A stretch of 64,000 nt of DNA from an uncultured Bacteroidales bacterium (GTDB lineage Bacteria > Bacteroidota > Bacteroidia > Bacteroidales > Bacteroidaceae), in assembly GCA_937914945.1 (NCBI GenBank), contig CALGJF010000066.1, forward strand, positions 33,747 to 97,746. The letters are read 5' to 3'. A program made the position numbers and the translations under genes. The notes beneath the pieces are model-generated. The model saw only the letters and a program-made list of their open reading frames with translations. It did not search any database and was not told where the DNA came from. Shown here piece after piece: positions 1 to 8,272 of the stretch. Position 1 is the first letter of the stretch; every line of letters begins with the position of its first letter.

Positions 1-333
1 GCACGTGAAGGCGAGCCAAGCGCAGCCATACGCGAACGGGTTATTGCCGCACGCAAGATACAGGAAGAGCGTTTCAAAACCGACAAAGGCATCTACTGCA
101 ACGCACAGATGACACCCAAGCTCTTAGCCAAGTATGCCGTACTCGAAGACAAAAGCCTTGCCCTGCTCAAAACCGCAATGACAAAATTCGACCTCTCGGC
201 ACGCGCCTACGACCGCATACTCAAAGTGGCCCGCACCATTGCCGACCTTGACAACAGCGAAGACATTCAAAGCCACCACATTGCCGAGGCCATTGGCTAC
301 CGCAATCTCGACAGGGCCAATTGGGGAGAATAA
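1..333 (+). CDS. YifB/ComM family Mg-chelatase-like AAA ATPase, C-terminal fragment
   Basis: The gene enters from the left edge and only its last 110 residues are present. The reading frame opens with AREGEPSAAIRERV and continues through ARKIQEERF to a helical end with LSARAYDRILKVARTIADL, which is the C-terminal helical lid of YifB/ComM-type Mg-chelatase-like ATPases. Members of this family are hexameric helicase-like ATPases; ComM promotes branch migration during natural transformation. The AAA core lies outside the window. The stop at 331-333 is followed after a few bases by the dyad and promoter of the next operon. Confidence 0.85.
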   Translation, partial: AREGEPSAAIRERVIAARKIQEERFKTDKGIYCNAQMTPKLLAKYAVLEDKSLALLKTAMTKFDLSARAYDRILKVARTIADLDNSEDIQSHHIAEAIGYRNLDRANWGE

Positions 334-335
334 AG

Positions 336-377
336 ATTCACACCAGGTTGTGAATACAATAAATACCACTATCTTTG
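336..377 (+). promoter_or_regulatory. Promoter of the TPR-TIR operon with an overlapping dyad
   Basis: A Bacteroidetes-type promoter is visible: GTTG at 347-350, a 19-bp spacer and TATCTTTG at 370-377, giving a start about 7 bp further on and a leader of roughly 30 nt before the ATG at 417. A perfect inverted repeat ATTCACA-N6-TGTGAAT (336-355) covers the -33 box. It could be an operator or merely the end signal of the upstream gene; there is no T-run, so I favour an operator-like site. Confidence 0.55.
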
Positions 378-416
378 CCATTGATTACATCATTGAGAGA
401 CAAACACATATAATTT

Positions 417-3377
417 ATGAGAACCCCACTTTTTCACATACTCCTGTGCATCATAGCGTTCAACCTGCAAGCGCAGACACAGCAAGGATACATCAGAACC
501 ATAGGCCGCCCCGACAAAAAGGGCGAGCCGCTAAGCAATGTATCTGTTCGCTTGAAGGGAGGCCACAACGCCGTGCTCAGCGATGAAAAAGGCAAATTTG
601 CCCTGCTCATGCACGGCAAAAAAAACGGCGACTCTTATACCCTGCAACAGGTAAGAAAAAGCGGTTATCAACTAAACGATGCCGGGGTCATAGGGCGTAA
701 TTTTGCATTCTCGGACAAAGTGCCCCATACTATCGTAATGGTATCTACATCGCAATTACAAAAGGAGAAGCAGCGCATTGAAAACAATGCATACAGAGTG
801 GCTGAGAAAAACTACAAAGAAAAAATCACAAAGCTCGAGCAGCAGGTAAACGACAGCCTCATCACCATGGACAAGTACCGCCAGGAACTTGAATCCCTGC
901 AAGAGAGTTTCGAGAAATACCAGCTGATGATTGAGGGACTGGCCGACCACTATGCACATGCCGACTATGACAATCTTAACGAAAAGGAGCGTGCCATAAA
1001 CATCTGCATCGAAGAGGGCGACCTGGAACGTGCCGACTCGCTCATACACACACTCTTCAACCCTGTCGATATATTAAAGCGCAATAAAGAGGCAATGCTC
1101 CACATAGAGCAACAGCTATCACAGGCAAACGAAATGATTGCCAACGCCAATATAGAGATGCAGAAAGTCATCAAACAGCAGAAGAAAGAGGCCGAATACC
1201 TATACCACCTTTATACCATCGCATTGGCAAAATTCGACAACCAGAAAGCCAAATACTACATAGAGACCCGCGCCGAGCTGGACAGTACAGAAGCCGAATG
1301 GCAGTTCGATGCAGCCTATTATGCACACAAGCAAAACCAATTCAAAACTGCAGAGCATTACTACAAAAGAGCGCTCAAAGCAAAGGAAGCAATCGAAGGC
1401 TCTACAAAGTATCAGCCCGAAACAGCATCTACGCTAAACAACCTTGCAAGCCTCTATGTCGACACACAACGCTACACAGAGGGTGAAGATTCATACAAAC
1501 AGGCACTTGAAATATACCGCCACCTTGCTCAAGACGATGCCGAGACGTATGAGCCCGAGATTGCATTCACCCTTAATAACCTGGCACTGCTCTATATAAA
1601 CACACGAAAGTACGAAGAGAGCGAAAGCATGTGCAACGAGGCGTTGGAGATACGCAAAAGGCTGGCAGCGGAGAATCCCGCGTTCTACGAACCCTATCTG
1701 GCGACAACCCTCAGCAATCAAGCATTGCTCTACTCGCACACTGCACGATACACCGAGAGCGAGCAAACATACATGCAAGTTCTTGAAATCTACCGCAAAC
1801 GAGCCGAGCAAGAGCCACAGGCATACGAACCCTATGTGGCAATTACCCTCAACAGCCTTGCCATTCTCTATTACAACACGCAACGATATGCCGAGAGCGA
1901 ACAAATGAGCAAGGAGACACAAGAGATACGCAGCAAATTCACAAAAGCAAACACACATACCCACGACCCCAATGTAGCAACCACGCTAAACAACCTGGGC
2001 ACATTCTACTACGAAACAAAAAGGTACAAAGAGAGCGAGGCCATGTATAATGAGGCTATGGAGATTTACAAGCACCTTGCCAAGGAGAATCCGCAAGCCT
2101 ATGAACCCTATGTGGCAATGACACTGAACAATCTGGCAGGTGTGTATGCCGATACCAAGCGATACAATGAGAGCGAAAGCACATACAAAGAGGCTTTGGA
2201 ATTGCGCAAAAAGCTCGCCGAAGAGGACCCGCAGGCCTATGCCCCCGATGTGGCACGCGTATATAATAACCTCGCGCTGCTATACTCCGACACCCGTCGA
2301 TACGACGAAAGCATTGAAATGTATAAAGCAGCCTTGGATATACGCAGAAAACTAGCACAAGATAATCCTCAAGCCCACAATATAAACGTGGCCATGACAC
2401 TCAATAATCTGGCAGGCCTGTACCATAACAACAAGCAACACACCGAGAGCGAGGGATTATACAAAGAGGCACTCGCAATATATCGGGAACTTGTAAAGAG
2501 CCAACCGCAGATGTACGAACCATACTTGGCACGCACGCTCAACAATCTTGCATCGCTCTATTACAGCACCAAGCAACCCCTTGCAAGCGAAGAACTATAC
2601 AAGGAGGCACTTGCCATGTATAGAAAACTTGCTGCAATCGACCCCAAAACCTATGAGCCCGATGTGGCGCGCACGCTCAACAATCTTGCATCGCTATACT
2701 CCGACAGCAAACGCTTTGCCGAGGGAGAGGCCACATACATGGAGGCATTGGAAATAAGGCGCAAACTTGCCACCGAGAACCCGCAATTATACATGCAATC
2801 GGTAGCCCTCACACAATACAATCTGGGCACGCTGCATTTAAGAAACAAAGACTACACAAAAGGAATAGCATCGTACGAAGAGGCACTGAAAATCTACCGT
2901 GAATTAGCCATAGAAGAGCCGTTGATGCAGCTACATTACACAAACTCGCTCAAATGGCTTGTGCAGCTATACAAAAACACAAAGGAGCGCAACAAGGGAT
3001 TCCAAGCATACGAGGAGTATATGCCCATCATAAAGCAGAACTACGAAAAACGCCCCGACATATACAAAACCGAATACATAAAGGCGTTGGAATACCACAC
3101 CGAGCAGTGCCTGTTGCTCGACGAATATACAAAATCGGAAACATACGCGCGCGAGCTATTGAACATAGACCCTACGAAGATACAGATATACCGCAACCTT
3201 GCAATATCACTCATTCTACAAGAGAGGTATACCGAAGCCGAAGAAATCTATTTCAAATACAAACCGCAATTAAGAGAAGAATTTTACGAGGACCTCGACA
3301 AATTCAAGGATTTGAAGAAAATAACAAAGAAACATAAGCAAGGGTTAAGAAGAATAAAACTAATACTCAATGACTAA
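417..3377 (+). CDS. Exported TPR-repeat protein with N-terminal carboxypeptidase-regulatory-like domain
   Basis: 986 residues. Residues 1-20 form a signal peptide ending in NLQAQ. Residues ~24-105 look like a carboxypeptidase-regulatory-like beta domain (YIRTIGRPDKKGEPLSNVSV...DEKGKF). Residues ~115-290 are charged and predicted coiled coil. Residues ~329-835 are eleven tandem TPR units of about 46 residues with the consensus LNNLAxLYxxTxRYxESExxYKEALEIRRKLA, of kinesin-light-chain/TPR_10 style. A further helical region closes the protein. The first ~290 residues are clearly paralogous to the product at 4528-5496. The last 8 bp overlap the start of the TIR gene, which implies translational coupling. 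TPR solenoids bind peptides or proteins; here the partner is probably the periplasmic part of the TIR protein or an envelope ligand. Precise function is unknown. Confidence 0.85.
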   Translation: MRTPLFHILLCIIAFNLQAQTQQGYIRTIGRPDKKGEPLSNVSVRLKGGHNAVLSDEKGKFALLMHGKKNGDSYTLQQVRKSGYQLNDAGVIGRNFAFSDKVPHTIVMVSTSQLQKEKQRIENNAYRVAEKNYKEKITKLEQQVNDSLITMDKYRQELESLQESFEKYQLMIEGLADHYAHADYDNLNEKERAINICIEEGDLERADSLIHTLFNPVDILKRNKEAMLHIEQQLSQANEMIANANIEMQKVIKQQKKEAEYLYHLYTIALAKFDNQKAKYYIETRAELDSTEAEWQFDAAYYAHKQNQFKTAEHYYKRALKAKEAIEGSTKYQPETASTLNNLASLYVDTQRYTEGEDSYKQALEIYRHLAQDDAETYEPEIAFTLNNLALLYINTRKYEESESMCNEALEIRKRLAAENPAFYEPYLATTLSNQALLYSHTARYTESEQTYMQVLEIYRKRAEQEPQAYEPYVAITLNSLAILYYNTQRYAESEQMSKETQEIRSKFTKANTHTHDPNVATTLNNLGTFYYETKRYKESEAMYNEAMEIYKHLAKENPQAYEPYVAMTLNNLAGVYADTKRYNESESTYKEALELRKKLAEEDPQAYAPDVARVYNNLALLYSDTRRYDESIEMYKAALDIRRKLAQDNPQAHNINVAMTLNNLAGLYHNNKQHTESEGLYKEALAIYRELVKSQPQMYEPYLARTLNNLASLYYSTKQPLASEELYKEALAMYRKLAAIDPKTYEPDVARTLNNLASLYSDSKRFAEGEATYMEALEIRRKLATENPQLYMQSVALTQYNLGTLHLRNKDYTKGIASYEEALKIYRELAIEEPLMQLHYTNSLKWLVQLYKNTKERNKGFQAYEEYMPIIKQNYEKRPDIYKTEYIKALEYHTEQCLLLDEYTKSETYARELLNIDPTKIQIYRNLAISLILQERYTEAEEIYFKYKPQLREEFYEDLDKFKDLKKITKKHKQGLRRIKLILND
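1401..2921 (+). repeat. Eleven tandem ~138-bp repeats encoding TPR units
   Basis: The DNA repeats about every 138 bp in frame, each unit encoding one 46-residue TPR. Conserved words such as LNNLA, LYxxT, ESE and KEAL recur at the same place in nearly every unit. Such an array can gain or lose units by recombination without changing frame. Confidence 0.8.
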
Positions 3378-4512
3378 CACAAACGAACAATACAAATACT
3401 TCGCGTTTATCTCATACAATTCAAAAGATTGGAAATGGGGAAGAACCTTGCAGCGCAAGCTCGAAAACTACACGCTGTCCAAAGAAATATGTGAAAAACA
3501 TGGGCTTAAACGCACCCCCATGAGACCTATATTCTTTGCGCCGAGCGACATACAATCGGGCGGGCTAAATGCCGAGCTCGAAAAACGCCTGCAAGCATCG
3601 CGCAACCTCATTGTCATCTGCTCGCCCAACTCGGCAAAATCCACATGGGTAGGCAAGGAGATTGAGTTCTTCCACAAGCTGGGCAGAACAGATAACATAC
3701 ACTTTTTTATAGTAGATGGCATACCAAACAGTGGAAACCCCGAAACCGAATGCTACAATCCCATATTAAAAGAGCTCAATATACCGGAGATTCTTGGAGC
3801 CAACATACACGAAGCCAATGTAAGCCCATGGCCATGGATTAGAAAAGAGCGTGCCTATGTGCAACTAATCACCAAGTTGCTTGGTATAGAGTTCGATACA
3901 ATATGGCAACGCCACAAAAGACAACTTACCGAGTCGTTTGCTCTATGGTTTGCGGGGATTGCAGCCATCATAGCAATAATATTCTATGTATGGAACTCTA
4001 CCCTGCCTGTGGATATCAATGTAAAACTCAACGAGGCATCTTATGCAAACAAGCAACTGCCGCCAATGACAAACGCAATTCTATCCATCACACTCGACAA
4101 CGAAACAAAGACCGATACGGTAAAGGATATCGCCACAAGCACACTGTTCAAGAACATACCATCGAGATTCATTGGCACAGAGGTTAATTTCAAGGTAAAA
4201 TGCCAGGATTTCAACGATGTCGATACCACTATTGTGCTGGCACCCGAGAACATAATAAATATTTACCGCGATGCATCGGTCTATGGCAACGTACACTTTC
4301 GTTTGTGGGATGTCGCTCGTGAATGCGCTTTGAGCAACACAACAGTGGAAATAGAGGGAGAAGAGGCTATATCAGATGAAAACGGCCACGTTTCAATTTA
4401 TATTCCATTAGAAAGACAAAAGAGCCACTACAGCCTTAAAACATCGTTCAGCGACGATGTATATACCATTTACATGCCTTGCGGCGACTACAATGCAATA
4501 TTAATAGAATAG
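3370..4512 (+). CDS. Membrane-anchored TIR-domain protein
   Basis: 380 residues. Residues ~9-175 are a TIR domain: it begins KYFAFISYNSKDWKW, has the BB-loop-like region PSDIQSGG, and contains STWVGKEIEF, in which Glu97 occupies the position of the catalytic glutamate of NADase-type TIR domains (SxWxxxE). No signal peptide is present. A single hydrophobic helix at ~191-208 (FALWFAGIAAIIAIIFYVW) would put the TIR domain in the cytoplasm and residues ~210-380 outside the inner membrane. The outer part ends in a small beta domain (NVHFRLWDVARECALSNTTV) like carboxypeptidase-regulatory domains. The start codon lies inside the last codons of the TPR gene (8-bp overlap) and the next gene follows after 15 bp, so the three are probably one operon. 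The role is an inference: NAD+-consuming or signalling effector controlled from the envelope side. Confidence 0.85.
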   Translation: MTNTNEQYKYFAFISYNSKDWKWGRTLQRKLENYTLSKEICEKHGLKRTPMRPIFFAPSDIQSGGLNAELEKRLQASRNLIVICSPNSAKSTWVGKEIEFFHKLGRTDNIHFFIVDGIPNSGNPETECYNPILKELNIPEILGANIHEANVSPWPWIRKERAYVQLITKLLGIEFDTIWQRHKRQLTESFALWFAGIAAIIAIIFYVWNSTLPVDINVKLNEASYANKQLPPMTNAILSITLDNETKTDTVKDIATSTLFKNIPSRFIGTEVNFKVKCQDFNDVDTTIVLAPENIINIYRDASVYGNVHFRLWDVARECALSNTTVEIEGEEAISDENGHVSIYIPLERQKSHYSLKTSFSDDVYTIYMPCGDYNAILIE

Positions 4513-4527
4513 GTATAGTACACTTAT

Positions 4528-5496
4528 ATGAAGAGAATAGCCACATTCACCCTTTTAGCTCTGTTTGCATGGACACAATGCAACGCCCAACACGAACAGC
4601 GCGGCTTTGTGAGAACACTGAGCCGCCCCAACGCCCCCGGCATGCCCGTTCCCAATGTAACAATACGCGTAAAGGGGCTGTTCAATGCTGTCATCACAAA
4701 CGAAAAAGGAGAATTCGGTATATCGGCTCCCGACAAGAAAGACGGAGACGCCCTGGTGTTGCAAAGTATAAGAAAAAATGGCTATGAGCTACACGACAAG
4801 AGCCTTGTAGGACGCGAATTGGTATTCTCCTCACATGTACCCATTGAAATAATAATGGTAGACCTAAAAAAGTTAGAGGCCGACAAACAGCGCATAGAGG
4901 ATAACGCATACAGAGTGGCGGAAGAGAACTATCGCAAAAGGCTCAAAGAACTTGAGGAACAAATGGAAGAGGAGCATGTTACTGCCGAAGAATATAAAAA
5001 GGAGATACGCCGCCTGCAAAGTAACTACGAAAAATATATCGCACTCATAGGCGACATGGCCGAGCGATACGCCCGCACCGATTACAACGAACTCGACTCC
5101 ATTGATCAGGAGATAAACATCTGCATAGAAAACGGCGATTTAGAGCGCGCCGACTCCCTTATACACACCGTGTTCAACCCTGAAACCGTGTTGCAACGCA
5201 ACAGAGCAGCCAAAGAGGAGATACAAAAAAGAATTGATTTTGCCCAAAAGGTAATCGACAAAGCAAACGCCGATAAAGCAGCCTTTCGCCGCGACGAAGA
5301 GTATGCCAAGCGTGTATCTGCACTTAGCGAAAACCTTGCAAAGGAATATATGGCACAGGAAATGTGGGACAAGGCCGCAGAGAGCATCGGCACCTCGCTC
5401 GAAATAAAGCAAATACTCTATGGCAACGATAGTGAACAGGTAAAGGAACTCCTGAATACCATTTCCGAAATAGAGAAAATGAGGCAAGAAAAATAA
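4528..5496 (+). CDS. Exported coiled-coil protein, short paralogue of the TPR protein
   Basis: 322 residues with a signal peptide (ends CNAQ). Residues ~25-105 repeat the carboxypeptidase-regulatory-like domain of the 417-3377 product (GFVRTLSRPNAPGMPVPNV against GYIRTIGRPDKKGEPLSNV), and the helical region shares RIEDNAYRVAEENY, INICIENGDLERADSLIHT and a following NPE segment. It stops after a short TPR-like helical pair, so the long TPR array is absent. It lies 15 bp after the TIR gene and probably belongs to the same transcript. It may be a truncated duplicate acting as an alternative or competing partner of the TIR protein. No family name is recognised. Confidence 0.8.
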   Translation: MKRIATFTLLALFAWTQCNAQHEQRGFVRTLSRPNAPGMPVPNVTIRVKGLFNAVITNEKGEFGISAPDKKDGDALVLQSIRKNGYELHDKSLVGRELVFSSHVPIEIIMVDLKKLEADKQRIEDNAYRVAEENYRKRLKELEEQMEEEHVTAEEYKKEIRRLQSNYEKYIALIGDMAERYARTDYNELDSIDQEINICIENGDLERADSLIHTVFNPETVLQRNRAAKEEIQKRIDFAQKVIDKANADKAAFRRDEEYAKRVSALSENLAKEYMAQEMWDKAAESIGTSLEIKQILYGNDSEQVKELLNTISEIEKMRQEK

Positions 5497-5529
5497 CAGC
5501 CTAAACCGTAAAGAAAGAATATTAAAGTA

Positions 5530-6117
5530 ATGCAAAGTAAAAAGAACATATGCGTCTATTGCGCATCGAGCAGCAAGGTAGATAGCTGCTATACCGATGC
5601 AGCCTACACATTGGGCACCCTAATAGGCAAGGAAGGCATGTGCCTTATCACCGGCGGCGGATGCCAGGGGCTCATGCGCAGTGTGGAGGACGGAGCATTG
5701 GCAAGCGGTGGTACAGCCATTGGTGTTATTCCGCAATTTATGGTGGAACAAGGGTGGCATCACAAAGGTTTGAGCCAACTGCGCATAACCAATGACATGC
5801 ATGAGCGCAAGCAAACCATGGCCAACCTATCCGATGCCGTAATAGCCCTCCCCGGCGGCTGCGGCACCATGGAGGAGCTGTGCGAGATAATCACATGGAA
5901 ACAGCTCGGGCTCTACCTGAACCCCATTGTGATACTCAACATAAACGGATATTACAACCACCTCATAAAGCAGTTTGAGCACGCCATAGAGGAGCATTTT
6001 ATGGGCAAGATTCATGGCGATATATGGCGCGTGGCAACCACTCCCGCCGAAGCCCTGCAAATAGCAAAAGAGGCACCCCGCTGGAACTGCGAGGTGCGTA
6101 AATACGCAGCACTATGA
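5530..6117 (+). CDS. LOG family protein (TIGR00730), nucleoside-5'-monophosphate phosphoribohydrolase-like
   Basis: 195 residues, the usual length of the family. It has the Rossmann-like opening ICVYCASSS, TGGGCQGLM at ~41-49 and the signature PGGCGTMEE at 108-116, which in LOG/lysine-decarboxylase-like proteins binds the ribose-phosphate and provides catalytic Glu. Family members hydrolyse N6-modified AMP or related nucleotides to base plus ribose 5-phosphate; the bacterial substrate is often unknown. Its stop overlaps the next start as ATGA, indicating co-translation with the DUF4271 gene. Confidence 0.88.
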   Translation: MQSKKNICVYCASSSKVDSCYTDAAYTLGTLIGKEGMCLITGGGCQGLMRSVEDGALASGGTAIGVIPQFMVEQGWHHKGLSQLRITNDMHERKQTMANLSDAVIALPGGCGTMEELCEIITWKQLGLYLNPIVILNINGYYNHLIKQFEHAIEEHFMGKIHGDIWRVATTPAEALQIAKEAPRWNCEVRKYAAL

Positions 6118-6809
6118 CAGGCGGGGCAGTAACATATAATCTATTGACCGACAATACGATGCAGTTGCTTTTTGTGCTCAACATCGTAGGCATGGCCTAT
6201 GTATTCCTGATGAACGGCAGCAGCATTGTGGAGCGCGCCAAAAGCATTTTCTACTATGGCAAGCAGTCGAACCCCTTCAACGACCGCACACATATAACGA
6301 AAATATGCAATCTGTTGCTCTATCTGCAAACAATCTTCTATTGCAGCATTGTTGCATTTGCATACATGCAATACTCCACCCCATTCATCGTAGGCGCAAC
6401 GCCACACATTGTATTTGCTGCGTTTTTTCTGCTTTTCACCATAACACTGCTGCTGAAAAGAGTTATTTACGATGCCTGCAACCTCACCCTCTTCTCGGGG
6501 AGTGTTGCACAGGAGTGGCGACATTCATATTTCTTTACAATAAAGCTGATAGGATTCTTGTTGCTGCCATTAGTTGTGTGCGTCATCTTCGTAAGAGATT
6601 TCTCCAAACTATATTATACAATATATTTAATTTTTGCCATGCTTATATACATCGCTGTGGTTATCAGCACGGCTATTAAAATCATTTTCAAGAAAAAATG
6701 TAACTATTTGGATATTTTTTTGTATCTTTGCGCACTTGAATTGCTACCTATGGCAATTTTATGGAGGACACTCCACTTGACAAATGAATTTTTAATAATA
6801 AAATTTTAG
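6114..6809 (+). CDS. DUF4271 integral membrane protein
   Basis: 231 residues with about five or six hydrophobic helices, for example residues ~20-35, 65-85, 95-115, 140-165 and 170-195. It matches DUF4271 by its position immediately before hemD, a constant arrangement in Bacteroidales, and by its general pattern. Function is unknown; linkage to hemD suggests an envelope or tetrapyrrole-related role but nothing in the sequence proves it. A TATCTTTG box at 6723-6730 inside the gene may serve as an internal -7 element for hemD, though no good -33 box is seen at the right distance. Confidence 0.75.
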   Translation: MTGGAVTYNLLTDNTMQLLFVLNIVGMAYVFLMNGSSIVERAKSIFYYGKQSNPFNDRTHITKICNLLLYLQTIFYCSIVAFAYMQYSTPFIVGATPHIVFAAFFLLFTITLLLKRVIYDACNLTLFSGSVAQEWRHSYFFTIKLIGFLLLPLVVCVIFVRDFSKLYYTIYLIFAMLIYIAVVISTAIKIIFKKKCNYLDIFLYLCALELLPMAILWRTLHLTNEFLIIKF

Positions 6810-6813
6810 GACA

Positions 6814-7557
6814 TTGAAAGTAAGCAAGATTTTGGTTTCGCAACCGAAACCGGCAACAGAGAAATCTCCATATTTCGATATTGCGGCAAAGCATAACGTG
6901 CAAATCGACTTCTGTTCTTTTATCAAGGTCGAGGGCGTTACAGCAAAGGAGTTCAGACAGCAGAAGGTATCTATCCCCGAACATACCGCCATAGTATTCC
7001 TTTCGCGCCATGCGATAGACCACTTCTTCACACTGTGCAAGGAGTTGCGCGTTACCATCCCCGACGATCTCAAGTATTTCTGCTTGTCGGAGACCATATC
7101 GTTATACATACAAAAGTATGTTCAGTACCGCAAACGCAAGGTATTCTTCGGTAACGGACATATTCAGGACTTGGAGCCCATCTTTGTAAAGCACAAGACC
7201 GAGAAATATTTTGTACCAATGTCCAATGTTCACAACGACGAGCTCAACAGCATCTTCGATGCACATGGCATATTCCACTCACAGGCCGTAATGTACCGCA
7301 CCGTGAGTACCGAGATACCCGCAGAGAAGATTATGTCCTACGATATGCTTATCTTCTTCAGCCCCCACGGGCTCGATTCCTTGAGAAAGAATGTTCCCGA
7401 CTACGTACAGGGCGAGCAGAAGATTGCATGCTTTGGAAACATCACCGCCAACTGCATACGCAACATAGGCCTGCGCTTGGATTTGGAGGCTCCCACAGCC
7501 AACCTCACAAACATGCCGGCCGCGCTCGACAACTATCTCACAAAGAACAACGCATAA
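6814..7557 (+). CDS. hemD: Uroporphyrinogen-III synthase
   Basis: 247 residues. HemD cyclises hydroxymethylbilane to uroporphyrinogen III in haem and cobamide synthesis. The N-terminus KVSKILVSQPKPATEKSPYF and the segment FLSRHAIDHFFTLCKELRVTIPDDLKYFC are characteristic of the Bacteroidales form, which has two alternating alpha/beta domains. The start is TTG at 6814, chosen because no ATG fits upstream and the residues right after it match the family's usual beginning; an AGGA lies at about 6808-6811. A strong terminator follows at 7573-7613. Confidence 0.88.
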   Translation: MKVSKILVSQPKPATEKSPYFDIAAKHNVQIDFCSFIKVEGVTAKEFRQQKVSIPEHTAIVFLSRHAIDHFFTLCKELRVTIPDDLKYFCLSETISLYIQKYVQYRKRKVFFGNGHIQDLEPIFVKHKTEKYFVPMSNVHNDELNSIFDAHGIFHSQAVMYRTVSTEIPAEKIMSYDMLIFFSPHGLDSLRKNVPDYVQGEQKIACFGNITANCIRNIGLRLDLEAPTANLTNMPAALDNYLTKNNA

Positions 7558-7572
7558 GAGCAACATAAATAG

Positions 7573-7613
7573 AAAAAAAGCCTGTCCTTCACCCTGTCCG
7601 ACAGGCTTTTTTT
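7573..7613 (+). terminator. Rho-independent terminator after hemD
   Basis: GCCTGTC (7580-7586) pairs with GACAGGC (7600-7606), flanked by seven A before and seven T after. It lies 15 bp after the hemD stop and just ahead of the -7-like TATCTTCG box (7616-7623) that probably starts rnpA transcription. Confidence 0.85.
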
Positions 7614-7661
7614 ATTATCTTCGCAACCGAACGACAATACAAACAACACATCCAAGGAGCT

Positions 7662-8063
7662 ATGCGCGAAAACGGTTTTCCACTGAAAGAACACCTCAAA
7701 AGCAAGAGCATTATAGACCAACTATACGCAACAGGCACATCGGTAACAGCCTTTCCACTGCGAGCTGTGTTCATGGAGTTGCCCGCAGAGAGCCCCCTCT
7801 GCACAGCAAACATACTTATAAGCGTTGCCAAGAGACGCTTTCGCCATGCCGTTGACCGCAACCTTGTGAAACGCCGCATACGCGAGGCCTACCGCCTTAA
7901 CAAGCAACCCTTTGTTGCCACCCTTAACGAACAGAACAAAAAAATGGCAGTAGCCATTATATACATAGACACCAAGCACAGCAGCACGGAATTCATAAAG
8001 AAAAAAATGCACAGACTGCTTGCCTCAATAATTGAGAAGAACAATAAGGTATGCGAAAACTAA
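7662..8063 (+). CDS. rnpA: Ribonuclease P protein component
   Basis: 133 residues. RnpA binds the RNase P RNA and the 5' leader of precursor tRNAs. The signature RNLVKRRIRE is at 66-75, preceded by the usual VAKRRFRHAVD strand-helix. It overlaps yidD by 13 bp, an arrangement found in many bacteria. A TATCTTCG box at 7616-7623 is a plausible -7 element; no convincing -33 box is seen because the hemD terminator occupies that space. Confidence 0.93.
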   Translation: MRENGFPLKEHLKSKSIIDQLYATGTSVTAFPLRAVFMELPAESPLCTANILISVAKRRFRHAVDRNLVKRRIREAYRLNKQPFVATLNEQNKKMAVAIIYIDTKHSSTEFIKKKMHRLLASIIEKNNKVCEN

Positions 8064-8272
8064 TAACAAACCTGCTCATCCTGCCCATACGCTTCTACCA
8101 GAAGTGCATATCGCCCCTCACACCACCCTCCTGCCGTTTCACCCCCACCTGCTCACAATATGCAGTAGAAGCAATAACCAAGCATGGCCCCATAAAAGGG
8201 CTATACCTTGCCGTGCGTCGTTTGCTTCGCTGCCACCCATGGGGAGGCTCGGGATACGACCCCGTTCCATGA
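8051..8272 (+). CDS. yidD: Membrane protein insertion efficiency factor YidD
   Basis: 73 residues. The family pattern is complete: ITNLLILPIRFYQKCISPL, the cysteine-rich CRFTPTCSQYAVEAI and the close RLLRCHPWGGSGYDPVP. YidD is a small amphipathic inner-membrane-associated protein that assists YidC-dependent insertion. It overlaps rnpA upstream and shares ATGA with tatD downstream. Confidence 0.95.
   Translation: MRKLITNLLILPIRFYQKCISPLTPPSCRFTPTCSQYAVEAITKHGPIKGLYLAVRRLLRCHPWGGSGYDPVP

Noticed and set aside
8032..8268. Upstream extension of the tatD frame
   Set aside because: It lies wholly within yidD, and the TatD N-terminal metal motif follows directly after the ATG at 8269.
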